This document shows positions 26,187-34,675 of a stretch of 64,000 nucleotides of DNA, piece after piece. The notes beneath the pieces are model-generated. The model saw only the letters and a list, made by a program, of their open reading frames with translations. It was not told where the DNA came from and ran no database searches. The translations under genes and the position numbers were made by a program. Numbering within the stretch: the stretch's first letter is position 1; every line of letters begins with the position of its first letter. This DNA comes from Thermobacillus sp. ZCTH02-B1. Lineage in GTDB: Bacteria; Bacillota; Bacilli; Paenibacillales; Paenibacillaceae. Location: contig NZ_LZRU01000012.1 in NCBI RefSeq assembly GCF_002159085.1, positions 124,001-188,000 of the forward strand, given 5' to 3'.

Positions 26187-26192
26187 ATTATA
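26187..26192 (-). promoter_or_regulatory. -10 element (TATAAT) of the GH2 gene
   Basis: A perfect TATAAT on the minus strand 42 bp upstream of the GH2 ATG; the -35 is poor, suggesting activator-dependent expression. The remaining 26193-26371 holds no gene that I can support. Confidence 0.5.
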
Positions 26193-26371
26193 GTCGAGCG
26201 CGCCCCGTTCCGATACCCGGCAGATCGGACAACATGCCGCATCCGGCGAAAAAGGTCTTGACTTCGTCCCCGTATCGGTATCCGGTCCTCCTCCATGCCC
26301 ATGCCCCATTTCCCGACGGCCGGCTCCATGCCGTCGACACGATCGCCGGCACCGGCGGACGGAATCGAAGC

Positions 26372-26411
26372 AAAAGCGGACCATCCCGCCGGACGGGCGG
26401 AGATGGTCCGC
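26372..26411 (-). terminator. Terminator of pncA-pncB
   Basis: On the minus strand, GCGGACCATC pairs with GATGGTCCGC, with an inner CCGCC/GGCGG stem, followed by TTTTGCTT. It lies 26 bp after the pncB stop. Confidence 0.85.
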
Positions 26412-26436
26412 TCTTGTGGCGTGCACCCTTGATCCT

Positions 26437-27909
26437 TCAGATTTCTTCCGCCTTCGCCTCGATCGCTTCCCTGATCCGGCGGATGATCGCCATCCGGTTG
26501 TCCCAGCACGCCTGGCTCAGGTCGACGGGGTATTCCGGCGGATTCATCGTCCGCTTGTATTCATCCCAGAGCAGATCGAGATTGTCCCGCGCAAAGCGGC
26601 GGATGTCCTCGAGCTTCGGCAGCTCGCAGACGAGCCGCCCGTCCTCGAAAACCGTGTGATGCAGTTCCCGCGCCTCGAAATTCGTCACATACTTCATGAG
26701 GTGCGTATGCACGGGATGGAACATTTTCAGCCGCTCTTCCCGCCGCGGGTCCTCGTGCTCGAGCGCGATGTAGTCGCCCTCGGCCTTGCCGGTCCGGCGG
26801 TTCACGATGCGCCAGACCCGTTTCAGCCCGGGGGTCGAGATCTTCTCGGGGTTCGAGCTGATCTTGATCGTATCCTGGAGCGTTCCGTTCTCGTCCTCGA
26901 TCGCGGCCATCTTGTAGACGACGCCCAGCGCGGGCTGGTCGTACGCCGTGATGAGCCGCGTGCCGATCCCCCAGACGTCGATGCGGGCGCCCTGGGCCTT
27001 CAGGTTCAGAATCGTATGCTCGTCGAGATCGCTCGACGCGACGATCTTCGCGTCCGGGAATCCCGCCTTGTCCAGCATTTCCCGCGCCTTCTTCGAGAGG
27101 TAGGCGAGGTCGCCGCTGTCCAGCCGGATGCCGACGAAATGGATGCGGTCCCCGAATTCCCTCGCCACCCGGATCGCATTCGGCACTCCCGAGCGGAGCG
27201 TGTCGTAGGTGTCGACGAGAAAGACGCAGTGCCGGTGCCGGGAGGCGTATTTTTTGAACGCCGTGTACTCGTCGCCGTAGGCCTGCACCATCGCGTGGGC
27301 GTGCGTGCCGACGATCGGGATGCCGAACATCTTGCCGGCCCGGACGTTGGAGGTGCCGGCGAAGCCGCCGATGTACGCCGCCCTCGCCCCCCACACCGCC
27401 GCGTCCATCTCGTGCGCCCGCCGCGAACCGAATTCGAGCGCGTCGTCGTCACCGATGATCTGCTTGATGCGCGAAGCCTTCGTCGCAATCAGCGTCTGGT
27501 AATTGACGATGTTCAGGATCGCGGTCTCGATCAGCTGGCACTGGATGAGCGGCGCCTCGATGCGCATGATCGGCTCGTTCGCGAACACGACCTCCCCTTC
27601 CCGCATCGAGCGGAGCGTGCCCGTGAACCGCAGGTCCCGCAGGAAGTCGAGATAATCCCCGTCAAATCCCTGTTCGCGCAGATAGGCGAGATCGGTGTCC
27701 GAGAACCGGAAGTTCTGCAGGTACCGCACGACCCGCTCCAGACCGGCGAAAATCGCGTACCCGTTGCCGAAGGGCATTTTCCGGAAATAGACCTCGAACA
27801 CCGCCCGGCGGTTGTGCACGTTGTCCGCCCAATAGACTTCGCCCATGCTGAGCTGGTAGCGGTCGGTATGGAGCGCCGCGCTGTCATCCCGGTAAAGTTC
27901 GCGTTCCAT
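26437..27909 (-). CDS. pncB: Nicotinate phosphoribosyltransferase
   Basis: 490 residues. Family features: TDRYQLSMGEVYW near the N-terminus, FEVYFRKMPFGNGYAIFAGL, GSRRAHEMDAAVWGARAAY, GIPIVGTHAHAMVQA with the conserved His, and LDSGDLAYLSKKAREML. It makes nicotinate mononucleotide from nicotinate and PRPP with ATP hydrolysis, the first step of Preiss-Handler NAD salvage. The start at 27909 is preceded by AAGGGAGA; an upstream in-frame extension has no ribosome-binding site and runs into pncA. It follows pncA by 23 bp. Confidence 0.96.
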   Translation of the reverse strand: MERELYRDDSAALHTDRYQLSMGEVYWADNVHNRRAVFEVYFRKMPFGNGYAIFAGLERVVRYLQNFRFSDTDLAYLREQGFDGDYLDFLRDLRFTGTLRSMREGEVVFANEPIMRIEAPLIQCQLIETAILNIVNYQTLIATKASRIKQIIGDDDALEFGSRRAHEMDAAVWGARAAYIGGFAGTSNVRAGKMFGIPIVGTHAHAMVQAYGDEYTAFKKYASRHRHCVFLVDTYDTLRSGVPNAIRVAREFGDRIHFVGIRLDSGDLAYLSKKAREMLDKAGFPDAKIVASSDLDEHTILNLKAQGARIDVWGIGTRLITAYDQPALGVVYKMAAIEDENGTLQDTIKISSNPEKISTPGLKRVWRIVNRRTGKAEGDYIALEHEDPRREERLKMFHPVHTHLMKYVTNFEARELHHTVFEDGRLVCELPKLEDIRRFARDNLDLLWDEYKRTMNPPEYPVDLSQACWDNRMAIIRRIREAIEAKAEEI

Positions 27910-27932
27910 CGATCCAATCTCCCTTGCCGCGG

Positions 27933-28481
27933 TCACACCACGGTCGCTCCCAGCGTGTTGCGGAAATGGCGCAGGGCCCACTCGTGGCCCGCCGGATCGA
28001 AGCTGGCGACGGCGCCTTCGTGCACGACGATCCGGAACCCCCTGTTGTAGGCGTCCACCGCCGTATGCAGCACGCAGATGTCCGTGCAGACGCCGACGAG
28101 ATGCAGCTCCTCAATCCCCCGCGCGCGCAGCACGAGTTCGAGATCCGTTCCCGCGAAGGCGCTGTAACGCGTCTTGTCCATCCAGATCACGTTCGGTTTG
28201 TCCCGGTTCGCCTCGTAGATGGCCTGGAGGCTGCCGTACAGTTCGCGCCCCTTCGTCCCTTCCAGATTGTGCGGCGGGAACAGCTTTGTCTCGGGATGGT
28301 ACGGATCGTCCTTCCGGTGCAGGTCGATCGCGAACACGACGAGATCGCCGGCTTCGATGAACTCCCTCGTCAGCTCCGCGATCCGGCCCTCGATCGCCTG
28401 CGCGGGCTCGCCGCAGGTCAGGGCGCCTTCCGGCGCGACGAAGTCGTTCGTGTAATCGATGTGGATCAGCGCTCTCTTCAT
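27933..28481 (-). CDS. pncA: Nicotinamidase (isochorismatase-fold cysteine hydrolase)
   Basis: 182 residues. The catalytic triad is visible: D9 (IDYTND), K103 (MDKTRYSAF) and C136 (VCTDICVLHT). Metal ligands of the D-x-H type are at residues 53-55 (IDLH), with a further His in PYH. It converts nicotinamide to nicotinate, which pncB then uses. Length and motifs are typical of PncA. The following gene is pncB, confirming an NAD salvage operon. Confidence 0.93.
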   Translation of the reverse strand: MKRALIHIDYTNDFVAPEGALTCGEPAQAIEGRIAELTREFIEAGDLVVFAIDLHRKDDPYHPETKLFPPHNLEGTKGRELYGSLQAIYEANRDKPNVIWMDKTRYSAFAGTDLELVLRARGIEELHLVGVCTDICVLHTAVDAYNRGFRIVVHEGAVASFDPAGHEWALRHFRNTLGATVV

Positions 28482-28566
28482 GGCCCGTTCCTCCCTCGCC
28501 TGATGTTCCTTCGCCCGATATCCTTCAACCGTTGCACACGGACGGATGCATTCCGATGTTGCCTTG

Positions 28567-28572
28567 ATTATA
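28567..28572 (-). promoter_or_regulatory. -10 element (TATAAT) of pncA-pncB
   Basis: A perfect TATAAT on the minus strand 86 bp upstream of pncA, in a short AT-rich stretch. The -35 (TTAATA-like) is weak. Confidence 0.5.
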
Positions 28573-28633
28573 CACCAACATTCGACGGTTTATTAAGCGC
28601 AAGCGGGGGACGGAATCGTCCGGCCAAGCACAA

Positions 28634-28674
28634 GGGCCGTTTCCGGATCGATCCCTTGCGATCGGAAACGGCCC
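28634..28674 (-). terminator. Strong hairpin downstream of the RlmI-like gene
   Basis: GGGCCGTTTCC pairs with GGAAACGGCCC over 11 bp, extended by GATCG/CGATC inside. It lies 30 bp after the stop of the minus-strand methyltransferase. Only a weak T-tract follows (TTGTGCTTGG). Confidence 0.7.
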
Positions 28675-28704
28675 GTCAACGGCCGCGCTCCCGCGCCGGT
28701 TCCC

Positions 28705-30135
28705 TCAGATCGAAGCGCGGCTGCGCACCTCGAAAATCCCGAACTTGAGATACTGTCCCTCCTGCACGCCGAGGATCCGCGGATGGTCCTTCGCCTGCGT
28801 TCGCCATTCGACGAGCCGCAGCACCTTGCCCGCGTCCTTCGCGGCGTCCAGGATCGCCTCGAGGAAGAGCTCGGGCGACACGTGGTACGAGCAGCTCGCG
28901 GTGACGAGATAGCCGCCCTCGTTCACGAGCTTCATCGCGTGCAGGTTGATGTCCTTGTAACCGCGCAGCGCGTTCTCCACGGCGCCGCGCGATTTCGCGA
29001 ACGCCGGCGGATCGAGGATGACGACGTCCCAGGTGCGCGCCTCGCCCAGCGGCACGGACGTGTCGATCTTCTTCCCTTCCTGCACGGCCCGCGCCCGGCG
29101 CATCCGCTCCTCCAGCGCCTTCGCCCGTTCGCGCAGGTAGTCGAACGCGTCGGCGACGACGAACTCGACGCGGTCCAGAAAGCCGTTCCGCCCGACGTTG
29201 CGGCGCGCCGTCGCGATCGCGTGCTCCGAGACGTCGAGGCAGGTGACCTTCTTCGCCCCGTAACGGCAGGCGTGCAGTGTGAAGCTGCCGGTGTGGGCGA
29301 AGCATTCGAGCACGGTCGCGCCGTCCCAGTACGGATACGTCACGACGCGTCCGTTCGCGTTCACCGGGACGCGGATCCGGGCGCCCGCTTCGGGCCGCGC
29401 GATCCCGCGCAGCGCGAAGTAGTCGTCCGGCACCTCGGCGGCGTCCCGCTCCTCGTAACGGATGCCGCTGCGCGCGCCCCAGCCGGTCATGAGCGGGGCG
29501 ATCGCCGCGCGGTTCTCGCGCTGGTCGTAGAAATGGCCGGTCTTCTGCCCGGTCCGGATGTCCACCTCGAGCTCGATGCCGTTCTCGACGATGACGACGG
29601 TGTCCGGGCATTTGCCGTAGAGCGGGCCCGTCCGCTCCTCGAGCCCTTCCAGCTTCCGGACCGGCACGTCGGACCGCTCGTAGATGGCCTCCGGCCGGAA
29701 AACGTCCACGAGCGCCTCGACGATCTCCCGCCGCCTCACGTCCATCCCGAGCGTCAGAATCTGCACGACGAGCACGCCGCCGAACCGGTCGACGATGAGC
29801 CCGGGCAGAAAATCCGCCTCACCGTAGACGAGCCGGCAGTCCCGCGGATTCTCGACGAAACGCTCGCGGTGCCGCCGGCACGCCTCGAACCGGGCGGCGA
29901 AGAAGGCGCGGTCCATCTTCTCCAGCGGTCCGAACGAGACGGCGCGCACCGCGATCTGCGAATGCGGATTCCAGTATCCGGTCGCCAGCAGCCGGCCGCG
30001 ATGGTCGCGCACGGCGACGAGATCGCCCGGCTCGGCCTCTCCCTCCATCCGCTCGATTTCGTTTGCGAAAATCCACGGATGTCCGGCTTCCAGCCGCTTG
30101 CGGCGGCCGGCGCTCAAGTACACGTCAGCGCCCAT
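28705..30135 (-). CDS. Class I SAM-dependent rRNA methyltransferase (RlmI/YwbD-like)
   Basis: 476 residues. An N-terminal PUA domain (GHPWIFANEIERMEGE, ATGYWNP), a central EEHEE domain with LPGLIVDRFGG and GQKTGHFYDQRENR, and a Rossmann methyltransferase with VLECFAHTGSFTLHAC, VTCLDVSEHAI and VILDPPAFAKS. The family methylates a cytosine of 23S rRNA at C5 (RlmI, E. coli m5C1962). The protein is about 80 residues longer than usual: one insert of roughly 55 residues between DQRENR and the SAM motif, another after YLRERAKALEERM. Both keep the frame and normal composition. It is divergent from the Na/Pi transporter. Confidence 0.88.
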   Translation of the reverse strand: MGADVYLSAGRRKRLEAGHPWIFANEIERMEGEAEPGDLVAVRDHRGRLLATGYWNPHSQIAVRAVSFGPLEKMDRAFFAARFEACRRHRERFVENPRDCRLVYGEADFLPGLIVDRFGGVLVVQILTLGMDVRRREIVEALVDVFRPEAIYERSDVPVRKLEGLEERTGPLYGKCPDTVVIVENGIELEVDIRTGQKTGHFYDQRENRAAIAPLMTGWGARSGIRYEERDAAEVPDDYFALRGIARPEAGARIRVPVNANGRVVTYPYWDGATVLECFAHTGSFTLHACRYGAKKVTCLDVSEHAIATARRNVGRNGFLDRVEFVVADAFDYLRERAKALEERMRRARAVQEGKKIDTSVPLGEARTWDVVILDPPAFAKSRGAVENALRGYKDINLHAMKLVNEGGYLVTASCSYHVSPELFLEAILDAAKDAGKVLRLVEWRTQAKDHPRILGVQEGQYLKFGIFEVRSRASI

Positions 30136-30263
30136 TGCGCCCTCCCGATTGCGTTCGATATGGCTTCACGAAATCGGCCGGCTCCCGGGCCGGCCTGTCA
30201 TGCCCGTCCGATCCCCGGCATACACTGGGATGACCGGACGACGGCGGAAAGGAGGCCGCACCC

Positions 30264-31262
30264 ATGACCGATATCCTGCTGCCGATGCTGCTCGGCTTCG
30301 CCGTCTTCATGACCGGCATGCAGCTGATGGAGCTGGCGCTCCACCGCCTGGGCGGCGGCAGGATCGCGGCCGTCCTGGAGAAGGCGACCGCGACGCCGCT
30401 GCACGGCCTGCTGTCGGGCGCGGCCGTCACCGCCGCGCTGCAGAGCAGCACCGCGGTGACGGTCATGACGATCGGCCTCGTCAACGCGGGGTTGATCACG
30501 TTCCCCCGGACGCTCGGCATCGTCCTCGGCACGAACATCGGCACGTGCCTCACGACCGAGCTGATCGGCCTGAACCTGAACCGGTCGGCGGTTCCGCTCA
30601 TGGCCGCCTCGGTGCTCGGCTGGCTCGCCTCCGTCCTGCTGCGCGAGGCGCATCCCCGCTACGACCCGGCGTCCCCCGAACCCGCGTGGCTGAAGCCGCT
30701 CCGCTTCGGCTCGCTCGCCATCTTCGGCTTCGGCCTGCTGCTCCTCGGCATGACGGTCATGCAGTCGATCGCGCCGGAGGTCGAGCAGACGCGGATGTTC
30801 GCCCTGTTCCTGGAACGGGCGAACGACAGCGTGCTGTGGGGCATCGCGGCCGGCGCCGCGCTGACCGCGGCCGTCCACAGCAGCGCGGCGGTCATCGGCA
30901 TGATGATGGGGCTTGCCGCGTTCGGCGCTTTGCCGGTCGAGATCGGCGTCGCCGGCGTGCTCGGCGCGAACGTCGGCACCTGCTTCACCGCCGTGCTGGC
31001 CGCGATCGGCGGAACGCCGGGCGGTCGCTTCGTCGCCTGGTCGCATCTGGCGCTCAACCTCGGCGGCTGCCTGCTGTTCGCGCCGCTCGTCAACGTTCTC
31101 GCCTGGCTTGCCGGCCTGATTTCCGCGTCGCCCGCCGCGCAGATCGCGCACGCGCAGACGATCTTCAATATGGTGTGCTCGCTGCTGGCCCTTCCGCTCT
31201 GTTATCTTCCGATCTGGAACCGTCCGGCGCGCCCTCCGGTCGATGACCGGCTGGCGGCGTAG
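30264..31262 (+). CDS. Na+/phosphate cotransporter family protein (YqeW-like)
   Basis: 332 residues, almost wholly membrane helices. The two inverted Na/Pi-cotransporter repeats carry LQSSTAVTVMTIGLVNAG with LGTNIGTC, and VHSSAAVIGMMMG with GANVGTC. It lacks the C-terminal PhoU-like domain of longer members. It imports phosphate with sodium or possibly exports it. B. subtilis yqeW lies between mtaB and rpsU, so this is probably the orthologue in a rearranged position. AAAGGAGG precedes the ATG. Its last 98 bp overlap deoC on the other strand. Confidence 0.9.
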   Translation: MTDILLPMLLGFAVFMTGMQLMELALHRLGGGRIAAVLEKATATPLHGLLSGAAVTAALQSSTAVTVMTIGLVNAGLITFPRTLGIVLGTNIGTCLTTELIGLNLNRSAVPLMAASVLGWLASVLLREAHPRYDPASPEPAWLKPLRFGSLAIFGFGLLLLGMTVMQSIAPEVEQTRMFALFLERANDSVLWGIAAGAALTAAVHSSAAVIGMMMGLAAFGALPVEIGVAGVLGANVGTCFTAVLAAIGGTPGGRFVAWSHLALNLGGCLLFAPLVNVLAWLAGLISASPAAQIAHAQTIFNMVCSLLALPLCYLPIWNRPARPPVDDRLAA

Positions 31263-31941
31263 CATCCGGCGGCCGTCCGGACAGGATCGCGACGCCGGCG
31301 CTCGTCCCGATGCGGTTCGCGCCGGCCGCCAGCATCCGCCGGGCCGTCTGCCCGTCGCGGATGCCGCCCGCCGCCTTGACGCCGATCGTCGGCGAGACGC
31401 TCGCGCGCATGAGCCGGACGTGCTCCTCCGTGGCGCCGCCGGGTCCGAACCCGGTTGACGTCTTCACGTAATGGGCGCCCGCCGCCTCGGCGACGCGGCA
31501 CGCCTCCGCGATCTGCGTGTCGTCCAGCAGGCCGGTCTCGAGGATCACCTTCACGATCGCCCGTCCTTCCACCGCCCGCACGACGCCCGCGATGTCGTTC
31601 GCGACGACGCCGAACCGGCCCTGCAGCACGTGGCCGACCGACAGCACCATGTCGATCTCGGACGCCCCGTCTTCGACGGCGGCCGCCGCCTCGAACGCCT
31701 TCACCCGCGGGTCGCTCGCGCCGAGCGGAAACCCGACGACGGCGCAGATCTGGACGTTGGAGCCGGCCAGCCGTTCGCGGCAGAAGTCGACCCAGATCCC
31801 GTTTACGCAGACGCTGTGGAAGCCGTAGGTGCGCGCCTCGTCGCACAGCCGCGCGATGTCCGCTTCGGTCGCCCCCGGTTTCAGCAGCGTGTGGTCGATG
31901 TATTTCTCCAGCGTCTCGCCGGGCTTCCAGTACTTAATCAA
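31165..31941 (-). CDS. deoC: Deoxyribose-phosphate aldolase
   Basis: 258 residues. DERA residues: D97 (EIDMVL), Schiff-base K160 (YVKTSTGF) and K189 (GVKAAGGI). It splits 2-deoxyribose-5-phosphate to acetaldehyde and glyceraldehyde-3-phosphate. The enzyme core ends near residue 222; the remaining 35 Pro/Gly/Ser-rich residues are encoded opposite the end of the phosphate transporter gene, an unusual 98-bp tail-to-tail overlap. Translation appears to begin at a TTG (31941), overlapping the Nudix stop by 8 nt, with GTGGAAGG upstream. The start is less certain than the gene. Confidence 0.92.
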   Translation of the reverse strand: MIKYWKPGETLEKYIDHTLLKPGATEADIARLCDEARTYGFHSVCVNGIWVDFCRERLAGSNVQICAVVGFPLGASDPRVKAFEAAAAVEDGASEIDMVLSVGHVLQGRFGVVANDIAGVVRAVEGRAIVKVILETGLLDDTQIAEACRVAEAAGAHYVKTSTGFGPGGATEEHVRLMRASVSPTIGVKAAGGIRDGQTARRMLAAGANRIGTSAGVAILSGRPPDATPPAGHRPEGAPDGSRSEDNRAEGPAASTPY

Positions 31942-32380
31942 CGCCTTCCACCCCGATTCCGAGCAGCCGGAACGCGCCGGCCAGCACGCGGTCGTTGTTG
32001 TCGTAACCCATTTCCCGCTGCAGCCTCCAGGCCTCCTCGGGCGGGTGCCAGCCGACGGCGCCGATCTCTCCCTCCTGCGCCCTGAGGGTGCCGGAGACCG
32101 CCTCCACGAGGAAATAGTGGACCTCCTTGTCCACCGTCTCGTTGTCCCTGCCCGTGTAGCTGTAGGTGACCCGTTCGATCGGGGCGACGATCCGGCCGCG
32201 GATGCCCGTCTCCTCCTCGATCTCGCGCAGCGCGGTCTCCTCGTACGTCTCGCCCGGCTCCATCTTTCCCTTGGCCAGCGTGATCCTGCCGAAACGGTCC
32301 CGGATGAGCTGGATCTCGATCCGTCCGTCCAGGCGCCGATAGACGACGCCGCCCGCAGATACTTCCTTCATCGCAAGCAT
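31934..32380 (-). CDS. Nudix hydrolase
   Basis: 148 residues with a complete Nudix box, G-x5-E-x7-REUxEExGU (GKMEPGETYEETALREIEEE then TGI). This binds divalent metal and hydrolyses nucleoside diphosphate-linked compounds. The rest resembles the Ap4A/8-oxo-dGTP type but the substrate cannot be told. The ATG at 32380 has GAGGG upstream; an ATG three codons in is an alternative. It is translationally coupled to deoC. Confidence 0.88.
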   Translation of the reverse strand: MLAMKEVSAGGVVYRRLDGRIEIQLIRDRFGRITLAKGKMEPGETYEETALREIEEETGIRGRIVAPIERVTYSYTGRDNETVDKEVHYFLVEAVSGTLRAQEGEIGAVGWHPPEEAWRLQREMGYDNNDRVLAGAFRLLGIGVEGVD

Positions 32381-32412
32381 CCCCCGTCCCTCGCGTTTCC
32401 ACGGAAATGCGC

Positions 32413-32450
32413 AGGGGATTTCCCGCCGCCGCGGGACCGGGAAATCCCCT
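32413..32450 (-). terminator. Hairpin between mtaB and the Nudix gene
   Basis: AGGGGATTTCCCG and CGGGAAATCCCCT pair perfectly over 13 bp around a 12-nt loop, 45 bp after the mtaB stop. There is no U-run; it could attenuate or stabilise the transcript. Confidence 0.55.
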
Positions 32451-32494
32451 CCGTGCCGATTCCGTCCGGGATCCGTCGCCTGGCTTCCCGCGCG

Positions 32495-33829
32495 TCAGAC
32501 CGCGGCCGTCGCGCCGGCCTGAACGGGCTCGCCGCGGCATTCTTCGATGCCCGCTTCCGTCAGGCGGACGGGAACAAGCGTCCCGATCAGCGACGGCTCG
32601 CCGCGGAACGTGATCTGCAGATAGTTGTCGCTGTAGCCGGTCAGCAGGCACCCGCCGTCCGCTCCCGGAGCCTCCCGCTCGGGGATGACTTCGAGCACCT
32701 CGCCGACGAACTTCCGCGCGTAATCGAGCTGCAGCCGTTCGGACAGCGCGATGAGCCGGCGCACCCGCTCGTGCTTCGTCTCCTCGTCGACCTGGTCCTC
32801 CATCCGCGCCGCCGGCGTGCCGGTCCGCTTCGAATACGGGAACACGTGGATCCGGGCGAACCGCATCCGTTCGATGAACGCGAGTCCGATTTCGAACATC
32901 TCGTCCGTCTCGCCCGGAAAGCCGGCGATCACGTCCGTCGTGATCGCGACGCCCGGCATCGCCTCGTGAAGCTCCTCGATTTTGCGCGCGTATTCTTCGG
33001 TCGTATATTTGCGCCGCATCCGCTTCAGCACCGAGTCGTCCCCGGCCTGCAGCGGAATGTGGAGATGGCGGCACATTTTGCGCGAACGGTTGAGCACGTC
33101 GATCATCTTGCCGCTGATCTGGCTCGCCTCGATCGAGCTGATGCGGATCCGCTCCAGCCCTTCCACCTTGTCGAGATCGGCGAGCAGATCGGCAAGATCG
33201 TAGCCTTCCAGATCCTCGCCGTAGCCGCCCGTATGGATGCCGGTCAGCACGATCTCCCGGTAGCCCGCCGCCGCCAGCTTGCGCGCCTGGGCGATCACGC
33301 TCTGCGGGTCGCGGCTGCGCGACAGCCCGCGCGCCCAGGGGATGATGCAGAACGTGCAGAAATTGTTGCAGCCCTCCTGGATTTTCAGGAACGCCCGCGT
33401 CCGGTCGGTGAACTCCGGCACGTCCATCTCCTCGAACTCGCGTGTCTTCATGATGTTGCGCACCGCGTTCACGGGCTGGCGCGTCCGCCGGACTTCCTCG
33501 ACGTATTCAAGCAATTTCGAGCGGTCCTGGTTGCCGATCACGATGTCGACGCCGGGGATTGCCATCACCTCGGCCGGCGACGTCTGGGCGTAGCAGCCGG
33601 TCACCGCGACGACCGCGTCCGGATTGCGCCGGATCGCGCGGCGGATGATCTGGCGGCTCTTCTTGTCGCCGGTGTTCGTCACCGTGCAGGTGTTGATCAC
33701 GTAGACGTCGGCCGGCTCGCCGTCAAAATCGACCTGCCGGTAGCCCGCCTGCTTGAACATCTGCCAGATTGCTTCCGTGTCGTAAAAGTTCACCTTGCAG
33801 CCCAGCGTGTAAAATGCGACCGTCGGCAT
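32495..33829 (-). CDS. mtaB: tRNA t6A37 methylthiotransferase MtaB
   Basis: 444 residues. The UPF0004 domain has cysteines in YTLGCKVN (C11), VINTCTV (C47) and VTGCYAQ (C81) for one 4Fe-4S cluster. The radical SAM motif is CNNFCTFC. A C-terminal TRAM domain ends the protein. It converts t6A to ms2t6A at position 37 of ANN-decoding tRNAs. Length is typical. Its ATG follows the rsmE TAG immediately, giving tight coupling in the prmA-M50-rsmE-mtaB series. Confidence 0.96.
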   Translation of the reverse strand: MPTVAFYTLGCKVNFYDTEAIWQMFKQAGYRQVDFDGEPADVYVINTCTVTNTGDKKSRQIIRRAIRRNPDAVVAVTGCYAQTSPAEVMAIPGVDIVIGNQDRSKLLEYVEEVRRTRQPVNAVRNIMKTREFEEMDVPEFTDRTRAFLKIQEGCNNFCTFCIIPWARGLSRSRDPQSVIAQARKLAAAGYREIVLTGIHTGGYGEDLEGYDLADLLADLDKVEGLERIRISSIEASQISGKMIDVLNRSRKMCRHLHIPLQAGDDSVLKRMRRKYTTEEYARKIEELHEAMPGVAITTDVIAGFPGETDEMFEIGLAFIERMRFARIHVFPYSKRTGTPAARMEDQVDEETKHERVRRLIALSERLQLDYARKFVGEVLEVIPEREAPGADGGCLLTGYSDNYLQITFRGEPSLIGTLVPVRLTEAGIEECRGEPVQAGATAAV

Positions 33830-34609
33830 CTAACCGTCCCCTCCCATCTCTCCGGATTCGTACATGAGGCAGGCGAGCACCGCGAGCGCGGCCGTCTCCG
33901 TGCGCAGGATGCGGGAGCCGAGCCCGACGGGCCGGGCCCCGGCCGCTTCGGCCTCCGCGGCTTCCCGCTCGGTGAAACCGCCCTCCGGCCCGACGACGAC
34001 GAGCAGCTTGAGCGGCCGGTCCGGAATGCGGCTCATCGTCTCGCGCACGAGCGTCCGGAGGCCGGCCGACGGCTCCCCTCCCTGCCGCTCGTAACAGAAA
34101 TAGACATCGTCATATTCCGGGAACGACGCGAGCAGCTCCCGCCAGGAAGCGACGCCGGACACTTCCGGCAGCCGGCCGCGGTGCGCCTGCTCGGCCGCTT
34201 CCTTCGCGATCCTGCGCCACCGCTCGAGCCGCTTCGCCTCCTGCTTCCCGTCGTAGCGGACGATCACGCGTTCCGAGCGGAACGGCACGAAGGCGGCCGC
34301 GCCGATCTCCGTCCCCTTCTGGATGATGAGCTCCATTTTGTCGCCCTTCGGCAGACTCTGCGCGATGACGACCGTCCACGCCGGCTCTCCCGCCGACGGA
34401 CGGAAATCCTCCGCCTCGGCCTCCGCCCGGTCGGGCGCGACCTTCGTCAGCACGGCCGTCGCCTCGCGCCCGCAGCCGTCGCAGACGACGATCCGGTCGC
34501 CGGGGCGCATCCGCATCACCCGCGACAGGTGGAATGCGTCGTCGCCCTCCACGACGACCGTCCGGCCGCGGAAGGCCTCGGGCGGCACGATGTAACGCTG
34601 CATGTCCAT
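33830..34609 (-). CDS. rsmE: 16S rRNA (uracil(1498)-N(3))-methyltransferase
   Basis: About 259 residues, SPOUT class. N-terminal PUA-like part (MQRYIVPPEAFRG, HLSRVMRMRPGD), then QSLPKGDKMELIIQKGTEIG, VGPEGGFTEREAAEA and the knot motif LGSRILRTETAALA. It methylates U1498 of 16S rRNA. I place the start at 34609 (MDMQRY) with GAAGG upstream; the ATG at 34603 is also possible. It sits between the M50 protease and mtaB. Confidence 0.95.
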   Translation of the reverse strand: MDMQRYIVPPEAFRGRTVVVEGDDAFHLSRVMRMRPGDRIVVCDGCGREATAVLTKVAPDRAEAEAEDFRPSAGEPAWTVVIAQSLPKGDKMELIIQKGTEIGAAAFVPFRSERVIVRYDGKQEAKRLERWRRIAKEAAEQAHRGRLPEVSGVASWRELLASFPEYDDVYFCYERQGGEPSAGLRTLVRETMSRIPDRPLKLLVVVGPEGGFTEREAAEAEAAGARPVGLGSRILRTETAALAVLACLMYESGEMGGDG

Positions 34610-34675
34610 CGACCAACCTTCGTCATACACGATCATACACATTTTGCGGGTCAGCCGCCACAGGAAATCCGTGCG

